DNA of 42,061 bases, from NCBI GenBank assembly GCA_900299115.1, contig OMIO01000069.1:1-42061 (forward strand), given 5' to 3'. This document shows positions 17,664-25,924 of the stretch, piece after piece. Under the pieces are notes generated by a model. It had not been told where the DNA came from. It did not search any database and worked only from the letters and a program-made list of their open reading frames with translations. Position 1 is the first letter of the stretch; every line of letters starts with the position of its first letter. A program made the translations under genes and the position numbers. The DNA comes from Methylocystaceae bacterium (GTDB lineage: Bacteria > Pseudomonadota > Alphaproteobacteria > Rhizobiales > Beijerinckiaceae).

Positions 17664-18487
17664 GGCGACAGACGCGGTTCAAGTCTAGGACGCAACGCCG
17701 TGAATTTTGAAGCCGTATAAATTAAAATCAAGGTCAGCAGATAAACCAAGCCTTGAAGCAAAGAAGGCTGGTCTGAATAACCAATCAGCGTATGCAACAC
17801 CCGTCCTAAAATTGTTTTGTCAGAAAGCGCCCAGGATGTGTCCCATAATGTCTCTGTCATCATTGTGATCAAACCAGCTTGCTGCAAAAATGCCGCTGAC
17901 TGCGCCGCCAATCCAGCCGCCAAAAACGTAATGAGCCAGCTCGTTACGACAAAAAGGCTTCGCGGCGGAATTTTAACAAGCCCGTAAAACGTCGCAAAAC
18001 TAACAGCGGCGCCAAGAGCCAATCCCAAAAGCCCACCCAAAAAAACATCATAGCCAGTCTCGCCAGAGGCAATGACCCCATATAGGAATAGCGCAACCTC
18101 TGAGCCTTCGCGTAATATGGCAAGCCCGACGACGCTCGCCAAAGCCAATAGTGTGCGCTCGCCGCTCGCAACGGCTCGGCCGACGCTTGAAAGCTGCTGC
18201 GACAATTCACGACCATGCCGCGCCATCCAGATATTATGCCAAGCCAGCATAATTACTGCGAGCGCGAGAATGCTCGCGTTGAAGAGCTCCTGCCCATTTC
18301 CTGAGAAAGATTTAGACAAAACATCCGCAAATAGCGCAACAAGCAGAGCGCCCCCAGCGCCAGCGCCAACGCCTGCGAAGACATAGGTTCGCGCGTGTGA
18401 TAGTCCGCGCGTCACCGCCAAAACGATGCCGACGATTAAGCCAGCCTCAATCGCTTCCCGAAAGACAATGATCAGCGCGCCGAGCAT
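17660..18487 (-). CDS. FTR1/EfeU family iron permease
   Basis: Inner-membrane iron (or lead) permease of the oxidase-dependent ferric uptake type. The 275 residues hold seven hydrophobic segments and both REXXE iron-binding motifs: REAIE at 10-14 and REGSE at 126-130. The start is the conserved MLGALIIVFREAIEAG. It is preceded by a cupredoxin gene with a 3-base gap, a pairing also seen in EfeUO-like and FTR1-cupredoxin loci. No EfeB peroxidase is nearby. Regulation by iron is expected for the family; I could not identify a binding site. Confidence 0.93.
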   Translation of the reverse strand: MLGALIIVFREAIEAGLIVGIVLAVTRGLSHARTYVFAGVGAGAGGALLVALFADVLSKSFSGNGQELFNASILALAVIMLAWHNIWMARHGRELSQQLSSVGRAVASGERTLLALASVVGLAILREGSEVALFLYGVIASGETGYDVFLGGLLGLALGAAVSFATFYGLVKIPPRSLFVVTSWLITFLAAGLAAQSAAFLQQAGLITMMTETLWDTSWALSDKTILGRVLHTLIGYSDQPSLLQGLVYLLTLILIYTASKFTALRPRLEPRLSP

Positions 18488-18490
18488 TCT

Positions 18491-18835
18491 TCACTCCGCA
18501 ACCAGTTCGCCTTTTGCCGAGTCTTCGTGAAACTCGCCAACAAATTTATAGCGCCCCGCCTTTAAAGCGTGAATCATAAAGCTCGCTTCGCTGTTAGCGG
18601 GGATTATTTTTTCAATGCGCAGAGGCTTGCTTTCAAATTCTTCTGGAGCCGCATCAAGATTTTTAACAATCAATGTTGCTGGCGTTTCCGCTTTAATTGT
18701 TATTTGCGCCGGCTCGAAGCGATGGTCTTTTAGTGTCAAAGTGTAAGTTTCGCCAGCTGAGACGCTTGTATGAGTCACAAAGCTAAAAGCGCAGATCATA
18801 ACGCCCATGAGGCGCTTGGTAATAAAATGTGTCAC
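18491..18835 (-). CDS. Exported cupredoxin-domain protein paired with FTR1
   Basis: A 114-residue periplasmic protein: signal peptide (about 1-27, ending SVSAG), then one cupredoxin-like beta-sandwich resembling the N-terminal domain of EfeO. Motifs include LKDHRFEPAQITIKAETPA, PANSEASFMIHALKAGRYKF and a terminal GEFHEDSAKGELVAE. There is no cysteine in the mature part, so a classic blue-copper site is absent; His and Glu residues could bind copper or iron. It lies 3 bases ahead of the permease gene and is probably its periplasmic partner. Confidence 0.85.
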   Translation of the reverse strand: MTHFITKRLMGVMICAFSFVTHTSVSAGETYTLTLKDHRFEPAQITIKAETPATLIVKNLDAAPEEFESKPLRIEKIIPANSEASFMIHALKAGRYKFVGEFHEDSAKGELVAE

Positions 18836-18923
18836 AGACCAATCCTTTAGGTGATCGCTCTCATCAAGTTAGGCCGCGTTGGCGCAATCGTCAAAGAAAA
18901 GAGATTGAAATCTTTCCAGCTCT

Positions 18924-19247
18924 TCACCCCGGATAGCCATGACGAGATTTTGAGGCCCGCACCAAACTAACGGCCCGCGCATCCTCTCCCGCGCCACAAG
19001 CTGTTTCCGCCTGACTAATTTCACCCATAATCTGAGCGTAAACAGTTTTATTCACATGACCCATGGACAAATCATTCTCCATGACAGCGCGATATTTTGA
19101 AATCGCAGCGGCGCAACTCGACCCTGAGGGCAAGTTAGAGGCCGCAGTTGAGGTCAACGTCGGCGCAACAGGGGCCGGCGGGCTAGCATTGCAAGCAGCT
19201 AAAAGCACGCCCGCACAACCATAAAACAATCCGTTGACTTTGCGCAT
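18924..19247 (-). CDS. Small lipoprotein of unknown function
   Basis: A 107-residue protein with a lipobox (LLAAC) ending the signal segment at about residue 19. A short Pro/Thr/Ser linker follows, then a helical domain of about 65 residues containing CAAAISKYRAVMENDLSMGH and AETACGAGEDARA. The two cysteines in that domain could form a disulfide. The ATG at 19247 has AAGGAG eight bases upstream; a GTG three codons earlier overlaps the ribosome site and is unlikely. I do not know a function. Similar small lipoproteins are common in this order. Confidence 0.75.
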   Translation of the reverse strand: MRKVNGLFYGCAGVLLAACNASPPAPVAPTLTSTAASNLPSGSSCAAAISKYRAVMENDLSMGHVNKTVYAQIMGEISQAETACGAGEDARAVSLVRASKSRHGYPG

Positions 19248-19538
19248 TTTGATCACTCCTTCTAGCCCTAGTCTTGTTCAAGCCGCGACCTTCGCTTGTT
19301 GGATTTACCGGCATTAAAGAGCCTTCGGCAACTGGCGGCCCGAGCGTCGGCCCGAGTTGCGGCCCAAGAGGCGAGAATAGTCTCAGCGCTTTTTTACTTG
19401 GCGAAGCGCAGGGGAAGAGCTATAAGCCACTCCCAATCGTGGCGCGTGGCCGACAGGCTCCGCGCCGCGACTGTTTTACGACGCGTCTTTTTTTCAGAGA
19501 AACAAAGAAGACCGCGGTAATGAGAAGCGATCGATTTC

Positions 19539-19730
19539 ATGGTTAACCCGTTCACATTCCTGCAGGAAGTCCGGGCGGAAGCGAAAAAGGTCACCTGGCC
19601 TTCGCGCCGCGAAACAATGATCACAACGGGTCTGGTTGTGGTAATGGTCCTTTTTGCGAGCCTATTCTTTGTTCTCGTCGACTCAGCGTTACGTTTTCTC
19701 GTCGGCCTGATGCTGCGAGCTGGGCAATAA
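19539..19730 (+). CDS. secE: Preprotein translocase subunit SecE
   Basis: Small essential subunit of the SecYEG channel. The 63 residues have the conserved amphipathic segment FLQEVRAEAKKVTWPSRRE, then a single membrane helix (about 27-55). It heads the expected secE-nusG-rplK-rplA string, 23 bases before nusG. The 280-base region upstream (19257-19538) contains three imperfect copies of a GCGGCCCGAG-like unit at about 19334-19368. I could not find the tRNA-Trp gene that precedes secE in many relatives. Confidence 0.96.
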   Translation: MVNPFTFLQEVRAEAKKVTWPSRRETMITTGLVVVMVLFASLFFVLVDSALRFLVGLMLRAGQ

Positions 19731-19753
19731 TTTTCGGAGCCAATGACGCCGTC

Positions 19754-20284
19754 ATGAGCATGCGCTGGTACATCGTCCACGCTTATTCGAACTTCGAAAA
19801 GAAGGTCGCCGACGCTATCCGCGAGGGGGCTGCACAACGCAATCTTTCCGAAAATTTCGAGGAAATTCTTGTTCCCACGGAACAAGTCGTTGAGGTGCGT
19901 CGAGGCCGCAAGGTCAACACTGAGAGAAAGTTCTTTCCTGGCTATGTGCTGGTAAAGTGCGAATTAACGGATCCAGTGTTTTCCTTGATTAAAAATACGC
20001 CCAAAGTCACCGGCTTTCTTGGCGCTGACAATCGTCCCATGCCTATTTCTGAAGACGAAGCCATGCGGATTAAGGGACAAGTGGCGGAGGGCGTGGAGCG
20101 ACCTAAACCGACCATTCAATTCGAAGTTGGCGAAACAGTTCGAGTGGCGGATGGACCCTTCGCCTCCTTCAACGGCCTGGTTGAAGAGGTGGATGAAGCG
20201 CGTTCTCGCGTCAAAGTCGCAGTATCGATTTTCGGACGTCCGACCCCGGTCGAATTGGAGTTTGGCCAAGTCGAGAAGGTCTGA
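19754..20284 (+). CDS. nusG: Transcription termination/antitermination protein NusG
   Basis: RNA-polymerase-associated elongation factor. The 176 residues start MSMRWYIVHAYSNFEKKVAD. They contain the NGN-domain motif ERKFFPGYVLVKC and NTPKVTGFLG, then the KOW domain with VRVADGPFASFNGLVEEVDE and VSIFGRPTPVELEFGQVEKV. This is the standard length and domain order. The second gene after secE. A 155-base structured leader separates it from rplK. Confidence 0.98.
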   Translation: MSMRWYIVHAYSNFEKKVADAIREGAAQRNLSENFEEILVPTEQVVEVRRGRKVNTERKFFPGYVLVKCELTDPVFSLIKNTPKVTGFLGADNRPMPISEDEAMRIKGQVAEGVERPKPTIQFEVGETVRVADGPFASFNGLVEEVDEARSRVKVAVSIFGRPTPVELEFGQVEKV

Positions 20285-20328
20285 AACAATGCCTTAATCC
20301 CCAAGTCGGGATGAGGTTTTCGTGCCGT

Positions 20329-20414
20329 GGCGGATCCGCCCCGAAGCCATCGGGGAGCTCGGGTCAGACCACGAACCACAACCGATGGCCGCCGCATTTA
20401 TGTCAAATGCGGCG
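20329..20414 (+). promoter_or_regulatory. Structured leader upstream of rplK
   Basis: Three successive hairpins: palindrome GGCGGATCCGCC (20329-20340), CCCCGA/TCGGGG (20339-20355) and a perfect 10-bp stem CGCCGCATTT/AAATGCGGCG (20390-20414). An alternative pairing, GCCATCGG (20346-20353) with CCGATGGC (20382-20389), excludes the second hairpin and abuts the third. No U-tract follows, so this is a translational leader candidate rather than a terminator. Autoregulation of the L11-L1 operon by ribosomal protein L1 is known in other bacteria; its use here is inferred. Confidence 0.5.
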
Positions 20415-20439
20415 CGACATCATTCGTTGGAGTAAGTAA

Positions 20440-20886
20440 ATGGCGAAGAAAATTGCCGGTTACATCAAACTGCAAGTGCCGGCTGGCGCAGCGAATCCCT
20501 CGCCGCCTATCGGCCCCGCGCTTGGTCAGCGCGGGCTAAACATCATGGAATTTTGTAAGGCTTTTAATGCTAAGACAGGCCAAATGGAGAAGGGGATGCC
20601 GATCCCCGTCATCATTACAGCCTATCAGGATCGCTCCTTCACCTTTGAGATGAAGCAACCGCCCGTTTCTTTTTTCCTAAAAAAGGCGGCTAATCTCAAA
20701 ATCGGCAAAAAGCCTGCTTCTGGCTCTAAAACGCCAGGACGCACAGTCGTTGGCAAAGTGACAAAGGCGCAGATCAAAGAAATTGCTGAAAAGAAGATGC
20801 CAGATCTCAATTGCGCGTCAATTGAGTCGGCAATGTCGATGATTGAAGGCTCGGCGCGCGCCATGGGCCTGCAGGTGGCGGAGTAA
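20440..20886 (+). CDS. rplK: 50S ribosomal protein L11
   Basis: Component of the GTPase-associated centre of the large subunit. The 148 residues start [20 protein letters not shown] and include the classic [20 protein letters not shown] and [13 protein letters not shown]. They end with an RNA-binding domain containing [19 protein letters not shown]. It is slightly longer than the usual 141-143 residues. It is followed four bases later by rplA. Confidence 0.98.
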   Translation: MAKKIAGYIKLQVPAGAANPSPPIGPALGQRGLNIMEFCKAFNAKTGQMEKGMPIPVIITAYQDRSFTFEMKQPPVSFFLKKAANLKIGKKPASGSKTPGRTVVGKVTKAQIKEIAEKKMPDLNCASIESAMSMIEGSARAMGLQVAE

Positions 20887-20890
20887 GACG

Positions 20891-21598
20891 ATGGCCCATA
20901 TTGGAAAACGCATTGCGAAAGCGCGCGAGGGCATCGAGCGAACCAAGCTCTACGCTCTTGATGAAGCTATAAAACTCGTCAGATCTCGCGCTAAGGCGAA
21001 ATTCGACGAGTCTGTTGAGATTGCGATGAATCTCGGGGTCGACCCCAAACATGCCGATCAGATGGTGCGCGGCGTTGTGAATTTGCCAAACGGCACAGGC
21101 CGCGTCCTTCGCGTAGCGGTGTTTGCGCGAGGACCGAAGGCTGATGAAGCCAAGGCGGCCGGCGCAGATGTGGTTGGCGCGGAGGATCTGGTTAATACCG
21201 TTATGGGCGGCGCGATAGACTTTGATCGATGCATCGCCACACCGGATATGATGCCGCTCGTTGGTCGCTTAGGTAAAGTCCTTGGCCCTCGCGGCATGAT
21301 GCCTAATCCAAAAGTTGGCACCGTCACGATGGACGTCGCCAATGCCGTGAAAGCCTCCAAAGGCGGCGCGGTGGAGTTTCGCGTTGAGAAGGCGGGCATT
21401 GTTCAAGGAACCGTCGGCAAGGCCTCCTTTGATGAGGGTAAACTCGTCGAAAATATTAGGGCCTTTGTCGATGCAGTTGCTAAAGCCAAACCACAAGGCT
21501 CAAAAGGCGCCTATATTCAGCGCGTCGCCATCAGCTCCACCCAGGGGCCAGGCGTAAAGGTCGAAGTATCCAGCCTCGGCGCCGCCACCACAGCGTAG
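20891..21598 (+). CDS. rplA: 50S ribosomal protein L1
   Basis: Large-subunit protein of the L1 stalk; in other bacteria it also represses the L11-L1 mRNA. From the ATG at 20891 it has 235 residues with [36 protein letters not shown] and the final [20 protein letters not shown]. The frame is open further upstream into rplK, but the conserved start MAHIGKRI identifies the true one. It is followed by a strong terminator and then by sucD, not by rplJ-rplL-rpoB as in most relatives. Confidence 0.98.
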   Translation: MAHIGKRIAKAREGIERTKLYALDEAIKLVRSRAKAKFDESVEIAMNLGVDPKHADQMVRGVVNLPNGTGRVLRVAVFARGPKADEAKAAGADVVGAEDLVNTVMGGAIDFDRCIATPDMMPLVGRLGKVLGPRGMMPNPKVGTVTMDVANAVKASKGGAVEFRVEKAGIVQGTVGKASFDEGKLVENIRAFVDAVAKAKPQGSKGAYIQRVAISSTQGPGVKVEVSSLGAATTA

Positions 21599-21619
21599 CT
21601 TAAGCTTCACCGCCTAATT

Positions 21620-21648
21620 GGGCCGGCGGAATTCCAGCCGGCCCTTTT
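21620..21648 (+). terminator. Rho-independent terminator after rplA
   Basis: 8-bp stem GGGCCGGC/GCCGGCCC, 9-base loop, then TTTT. It closes the secE-nusG-rplKA unit. Confidence 0.85.
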
Positions 21649-21676
21649 AAACAACGCGCCGTAAAAACCGCGCCTA

Positions 21677-21755
21677 CCCGCTTGAAAAGCCTTCAACTGG
21701 AAACATCCGCAACGCGACAGCCCGTCGCAGGGCCTCTTTCCGTCTTGTAAGCGGG
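21677..21755 (+). promoter_or_regulatory. Structured RNA segment, possible L10-leader-like remnant
   Basis: CCCGCTT (21677-21683) can pair with AAGCGGG (21749-21755), enclosing an internal hairpin GCGAC/GTCGC (21714-21728). It lies where the rplJ leader normally sits, directly after rplA, but no rplJ follows. Its identity as an L10 leader is inferred from position and general form only. Confidence 0.3.
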
Positions 21756-21806
21756 CAGCGATACCAATAATTTGGCCTAACGCTTAAATTTAGCTAGTAA
21801 AGCACC

Positions 21807-21834
21807 GTCGACTAGCCAGCAGCAGTCGACTTTT
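21807..21834 (+). terminator. Weak terminator-like hairpin before sucD
   Basis: 7-bp stem GTCGACT/AGTCGAC with a 10-base loop and TTTT immediately after. It lies 45 bases before the sucD start, so it could end or attenuate transcripts entering sucD. Confidence 0.4.
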
Positions 21835-21878
21835 CGTCAACCGCCTGCCGACGCCCTTGCCCATTAGGAAATCGCTTC

Positions 21879-22763
21879 ATGTCTGTTTTGATCGACAAAA
21901 ACACCAAAGTCATTACGCAAGGTTTTACCGGCAAAACCGCAACCTTCCATTCCGAACAAGCTCTAGCCTATGGCACAAAAATGGTTGGCGGCGTGTCGCC
22001 AGGCAAAGGCGGCGCAACACATTTGAACCTGCCTGTTTTTGATACTGTAGCAGAGGCCCGCGACAAAACTGGCGCGCAAGCTTCGGTTATTTATGTTCCG
22101 CCGCCTGGCGCGGCTGACGCTATCTGTGAAGCCATTGATGCAGAAATTCCTTTGATCGTCGCCATAACAGAAGGCGTGCCGGTTCAAGATATGATCCGCG
22201 TAAAACGCTCTTTGACAGGGTCAAAATCCCGCCTCATCGGACCAAATTGTCCAGGCGTCGTCACAGCCGGTGAAAGTAAAATTGGCATTATGCCCGGCAA
22301 TATATTTTCGCGCGGCTCTGTTGGCGTTGTTTCTCGTTCAGGCACGCTTACCTATGAAGCTGTTTTTCAAACAACGCGTGAAGGTCTGGGTCAAACTAGC
22401 GCCGTAGGCATTGGCGGAGACCCTGTAAAAGGCACAGACTTCATAGAGATTTTGGAATTATTCTTAGCGGATCCAGCAACACAATCCATCATCATGATCG
22501 GAGAAATCGGCGGCTCGGCTGAAGAGGACGCGGCCCAATTCTTGAAAGACGAAGCCAAATGCGGCCGTAAAAAACCAATGGTCGGGTTTATTGCCGGTCG
22601 CACCGCGCCTCCAGGTCGGCGCATGGGACATGCCGGGGCGATAATTTCTGGCGGCAAAGGCGACGCTGAAAGTAAAATCGCCGCAATGGAATCGGCTGGG
22701 ATCCGTGTATCGCCCTCACCGGCGAGGTTAGGTAAAACATTGGTCGACGTGCTTAAGGGATAG
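21879..22763 (+). CDS. sucD: Succinyl-CoA ligase (ADP/GDP-forming), alpha subunit
   Basis: TCA-cycle enzyme subunit that carries the phosphohistidine and binds CoA. The 294 residues contain the CoA-binding [19 protein letters not shown], the [18 protein letters not shown] block and the active-site histidine H251 in [10 protein letters not shown]. Length is standard. Its obligatory partner sucC is normally directly upstream but is absent here; the position is taken by rplA and a terminator. sucA and sucB follow. A weak AGGA ribosome site lies about 9 bases before the ATG. Confidence 0.97.
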   Translation: MSVLIDKNTKVITQGFTGKTATFHSEQALAYGTKMVGGVSPGKGGATHLNLPVFDTVAEARDKTGAQASVIYVPPPGAADAICEAIDAEIPLIVAITEGVPVQDMIRVKRSLTGSKSRLIGPNCPGVVTAGESKIGIMPGNIFSRGSVGVVSRSGTLTYEAVFQTTREGLGQTSAVGIGGDPVKGTDFIEILELFLADPATQSIIMIGEIGGSAEEDAAQFLKDEAKCGRKKPMVGFIAGRTAPPGRRMGHAGAIISGGKGDAESKIAAMESAGIRVSPSPARLGKTLVDVLKG

Positions 22764-22802
22764 GCGCCTGCGTCTTATTCCCGCCGCCTGGCCTTATTGC
22801 GG

Positions 22803-22829
22803 GATGTCGCCCCTTTAACGGGCGACATC
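22803..22829 (+). promoter_or_regulatory. Hairpin in the sucD-sucA gap
   Basis: Perfect 10-bp stem GATGTCGCCC/GGGCGACATC with a 7-base loop and no U-tract. It may stabilise or help process the sucDAB mRNA; as a terminator it would be weak. Confidence 0.45.
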
Positions 22830-22899
22830 ACTGTGAAAATCATTAGCGCGGTTCACTTGAGTTGATCGCGCCAGCGGCGGCGGTGAAAGAAGCGATCTA

Positions 22900-25863
22900 A
22901 TGGCGCGTTATGAGACAAATGAAGCTGTCGGCCCAATCGGCCCCCGTTCAGCGTTAAATAAACTCTTCGCTGACACCTCTTTTTTACAAGGCGCCAACGC
23001 CGCTTACATCGAATCTTTGCTCGCTGCATTCGATGCGAACCCGGCTTCCGTCTCTGCGGAATGGCGCCAATTTTTCACAGACATCGGTCATCAGGTCGGA
23101 AAGCACGCCACCCTCTCCCCTTCAAGCGCTAAAAATCTATCCGCGCCAAGCAGTGAAGATCCTGATTTGATCGCGGCCTTTGCTGGCGATTTTAGCGCAG
23201 CCTCAGCCCCAGCGCCTTTTACAGCGACGACCTCTGAGGACGTCAAACGCGCGACACGGGACTCAGTGCGTGCGCTGATGATGATCCGGGCTTATCGCAT
23301 GCGGGGACATCTTCATGCTCATTTGGATCCGCTAAGCCTTGAGCAAAGACAAGATCATGGTGAGCTCGATCCAGCAACATACGGATTCACGGATGAAGAT
23401 TATGACCGTAAGATTTTTATCGATGGCGTCTTAGGGCTTCAATACGCGAGTATTTTCGAAATGGTCGCCATATTGCGTCGCACTTATTGCGGCTCGATTG
23501 GCTTTGAGTTCATGCATATCTCAAATCCTGAAGAAAAATCATGGTTGCAGGCGCGTATTGAAGGACCAGAAAAAGAAATCGTTTTCACCACTAAGGGTAA
23601 ATTAGCGATACTCAATAAGCTCATTGAAGCAGAGGGTTTTGAAAAATTTCTAGATGTTAAATATACGGGCACAAAACGCTTTGGTCTTGATGGAGCTGAG
23701 TCGATTGTCCCTGCGCTAGAGCAGATTATCAAAGTTGGCGGCGCGTTAGGCACGAAAGAAATTGTGTTGGGCATGGCGCATCGAGGACGCCTAAATATAC
23801 TGTGCCAGGTTATGGCGAAACCGCACCGCGCCTTATTTCATGAATTCAAAGGCGGTTCTTTTTTGCCTGACGAGATCGAGGGATCGGGCGATGTCAAATA
23901 TCACTTAGGCGCATCCTCAGATCGTGAGTTTGATAGCAATAAGGTCCATCTTTCACTAACGGCCAATCCTTCTCACCTCGAAATTGTCGACCCTGTAGTT
24001 TTAGGAAAAGTACGCGCCAAGCAGGATCAGCATGAAGGCGATCGACGCAGTGTCATGCCGCTGCTTATTCATGGCGACGCAGCTTTTGCCGGACAAGGCG
24101 TTGTGGCGGAATGTCTTGGACTCTCTGGCCTAAAAGGGCATCGCACGGGCGGCTCAATTCATTTTATCATCAATAACCAAATAGGCTTCACGACTTATCC
24201 GCGCTTCTCGCGGTCCTCGCCTTATCCCTCAGATGTCGCAAAAATGGTTGAGGCGCCAATTTTTCACGTTAATGGCGATGATCCTGAAGCGGTCGTATTT
24301 GCAGCGCGCGTCGCTACGGAGTTTCGACAAAAATTTCAAAAGCCTGTTGTTATTGATATGTGGTGCTATCGACGCTTTGGGCACAATGAAGGAGATGAAC
24401 CCGGATTTACCCAACCCCTGATGTATAAAAAAATCCGCGCGCATAAAACAACTTTGGATATCTACGGCGAAAAACTGATTGGGGAAGAACAACTCGACCC
24501 CGCCGAGCTCGACGCTATGAAAGCGCAATGGCGCGCGAAGTTAGAAAACGAGCATGAAGCAAGCCAGAGCTATAAGCCTAACAAAGCCGACTGGCTGGAT
24601 GGGCGTTGGGCCGGCCTAAAACCTGGCTATCAAACATCTGAAGATGAGCGACGCGGTCAGACTGGCGCGCCATTGGATATCTTGCAAAAAATTGGCGCAC
24701 AAATAACAACAGCGCCCAACGATTTTCACATCCACCGCACCATTCAGCGTTTTTTGGATACCCGCCGCCAAGCAATTGCGCATGGCGGACCCATCGATTG
24801 GGCTACGGCCGAGGCGCTAGCCTTCTGCACCCTCTTATACGAAGGCCATAATGTTCGCCTCTCAGGCCAAGATTGCGAACGCGGCACTTTTTCACAACGC
24901 CACAGCGTTCTAATCGATCAAGAAAACGAAGCCCGCTACCTTCCTTTTGAGCATCTCAAACAAGTTCAAGGTCGATTTGAAGTCATCAATTCCATGCTTT
25001 CAGAAGAAGCAGTGCTTGGATTTGAATATGGTTATTCTTTAGCTGAGCCGGACGCACTGACAATATGGGAGGCTCAATTTGGCGATTTCGCCAATGGCGC
25101 TCAGGTTATTTTTGATCAGTTTCTCTCTGCGGGCGAGCGTAAATGGCTGCGCATGTCTGGTCTTGTTTGCCTGTTGCCCCACGGCTACGAGGGTCAAGGA
25201 CCCGAACATTCTTCCGCGCGATTAGAACGCTACTTACAACTGTGCGCGGAAGACAACATCCAAGTTGCAAATTGCTCTACGCCCGCGAACTACTTTCATA
25301 TCCTCAGACGTCAAATCCACCGCAGCATCAGGAAACCATTGGTGTTGATGACGCCGAAATCTTTGTTGCGCCATAAACGCTGTGTCTCTGCACTCTCAGA
25401 AATGGATAGCACATCGACTTTTCAACGTTTAATATTAGACGAAGCTGAAACAGCGCCAGCTTCTTTGCCAAAATTAACTGCGGACGAAAAAATTCAACGC
25501 GTCATCTTATGTTCGGGTAAGGTTTACTACGACTTACTCGAGGAACGTGAAAAACGCGCAGTAAATAACGCCTATTTATTGCGCGTCGAACAACTCTACC
25601 CGTTTCCTGCCAAGGGGCTCATCAACATCCTCTCGCGCTTCAAAAACGCTGAAATTGTCTGGTGCCAGGAAGAGCCGCGCAACATGGGCGCATGGTTCTT
25701 TGTCGAGCCCTATCTCGAATGGGCTCTGACGCAAGTTGGCGGCAAAGCCAAGCGCGCGCGTTATGCGGGTCGCCCGGCCTCCGCATCAACGGCCGCTGGA
25801 ACGATGTCGAAACATCTGGCGCAGTTAAAAGCTCTCCTCGACGAAGCCTATGCGCCAGCGTAA
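22900..25863 (+). CDS. sucA: 2-oxoglutarate dehydrogenase E1 component
   Basis: Thiamine-diphosphate-dependent decarboxylase of the 2-oxoglutarate dehydrogenase complex. The 987 residues begin with the E2-binding N-terminal region (FLQGANAAYIESLLAAFD). They contain AHRGRLNILCQVMAK, the HGDAAFAGQG motif at about 390, VNGDDPEAV at about 456 (ThDP/Mg site) and FGHNEGDEPGFTQPLMY. The C-terminal transketolase-like part has LLPHGYEGQGPEHSSARLER. Full length for the family. It is second in sucD-sucA-sucB, with a 136-base gap upstream and 61 bases downstream. Confidence 0.98.
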   Translation: MARYETNEAVGPIGPRSALNKLFADTSFLQGANAAYIESLLAAFDANPASVSAEWRQFFTDIGHQVGKHATLSPSSAKNLSAPSSEDPDLIAAFAGDFSAASAPAPFTATTSEDVKRATRDSVRALMMIRAYRMRGHLHAHLDPLSLEQRQDHGELDPATYGFTDEDYDRKIFIDGVLGLQYASIFEMVAILRRTYCGSIGFEFMHISNPEEKSWLQARIEGPEKEIVFTTKGKLAILNKLIEAEGFEKFLDVKYTGTKRFGLDGAESIVPALEQIIKVGGALGTKEIVLGMAHRGRLNILCQVMAKPHRALFHEFKGGSFLPDEIEGSGDVKYHLGASSDREFDSNKVHLSLTANPSHLEIVDPVVLGKVRAKQDQHEGDRRSVMPLLIHGDAAFAGQGVVAECLGLSGLKGHRTGGSIHFIINNQIGFTTYPRFSRSSPYPSDVAKMVEAPIFHVNGDDPEAVVFAARVATEFRQKFQKPVVIDMWCYRRFGHNEGDEPGFTQPLMYKKIRAHKTTLDIYGEKLIGEEQLDPAELDAMKAQWRAKLENEHEASQSYKPNKADWLDGRWAGLKPGYQTSEDERRGQTGAPLDILQKIGAQITTAPNDFHIHRTIQRFLDTRRQAIAHGGPIDWATAEALAFCTLLYEGHNVRLSGQDCERGTFSQRHSVLIDQENEARYLPFEHLKQVQGRFEVINSMLSEEAVLGFEYGYSLAEPDALTIWEAQFGDFANGAQVIFDQFLSAGERKWLRMSGLVCLLPHGYEGQGPEHSSARLERYLQLCAEDNIQVANCSTPANYFHILRRQIHRSIRKPLVLMTPKSLLRHKRCVSALSEMDSTSTFQRLILDEAETAPASLPKLTADEKIQRVILCSGKVYYDLLEEREKRAVNNAYLLRVEQLYPFPAKGLINILSRFKNAEIVWCQEEPRNMGAWFFVEPYLEWALTQVGGKAKRARYAGRPASASTAAGTMSKHLAQLKALLDEAYAPA

Positions 25864-25924
25864 CATTAAGCATGCCAATAGCGCCGCCTGATCAAAGTTC
25901 ATTCATCTAACAAACGAGATCCCG

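Noticed and set aside
19257-19538. Possible tRNA-Trp ahead of secE
   Set aside because: I found no acceptor stem, T-loop or CCA anticodon arm in the expected arrangement.
19274-19546. 90-residue plus-strand frame upstream of secE
   Set aside because: No start context, low-complexity composition and overlap with the secE start; likely non-coding leader.
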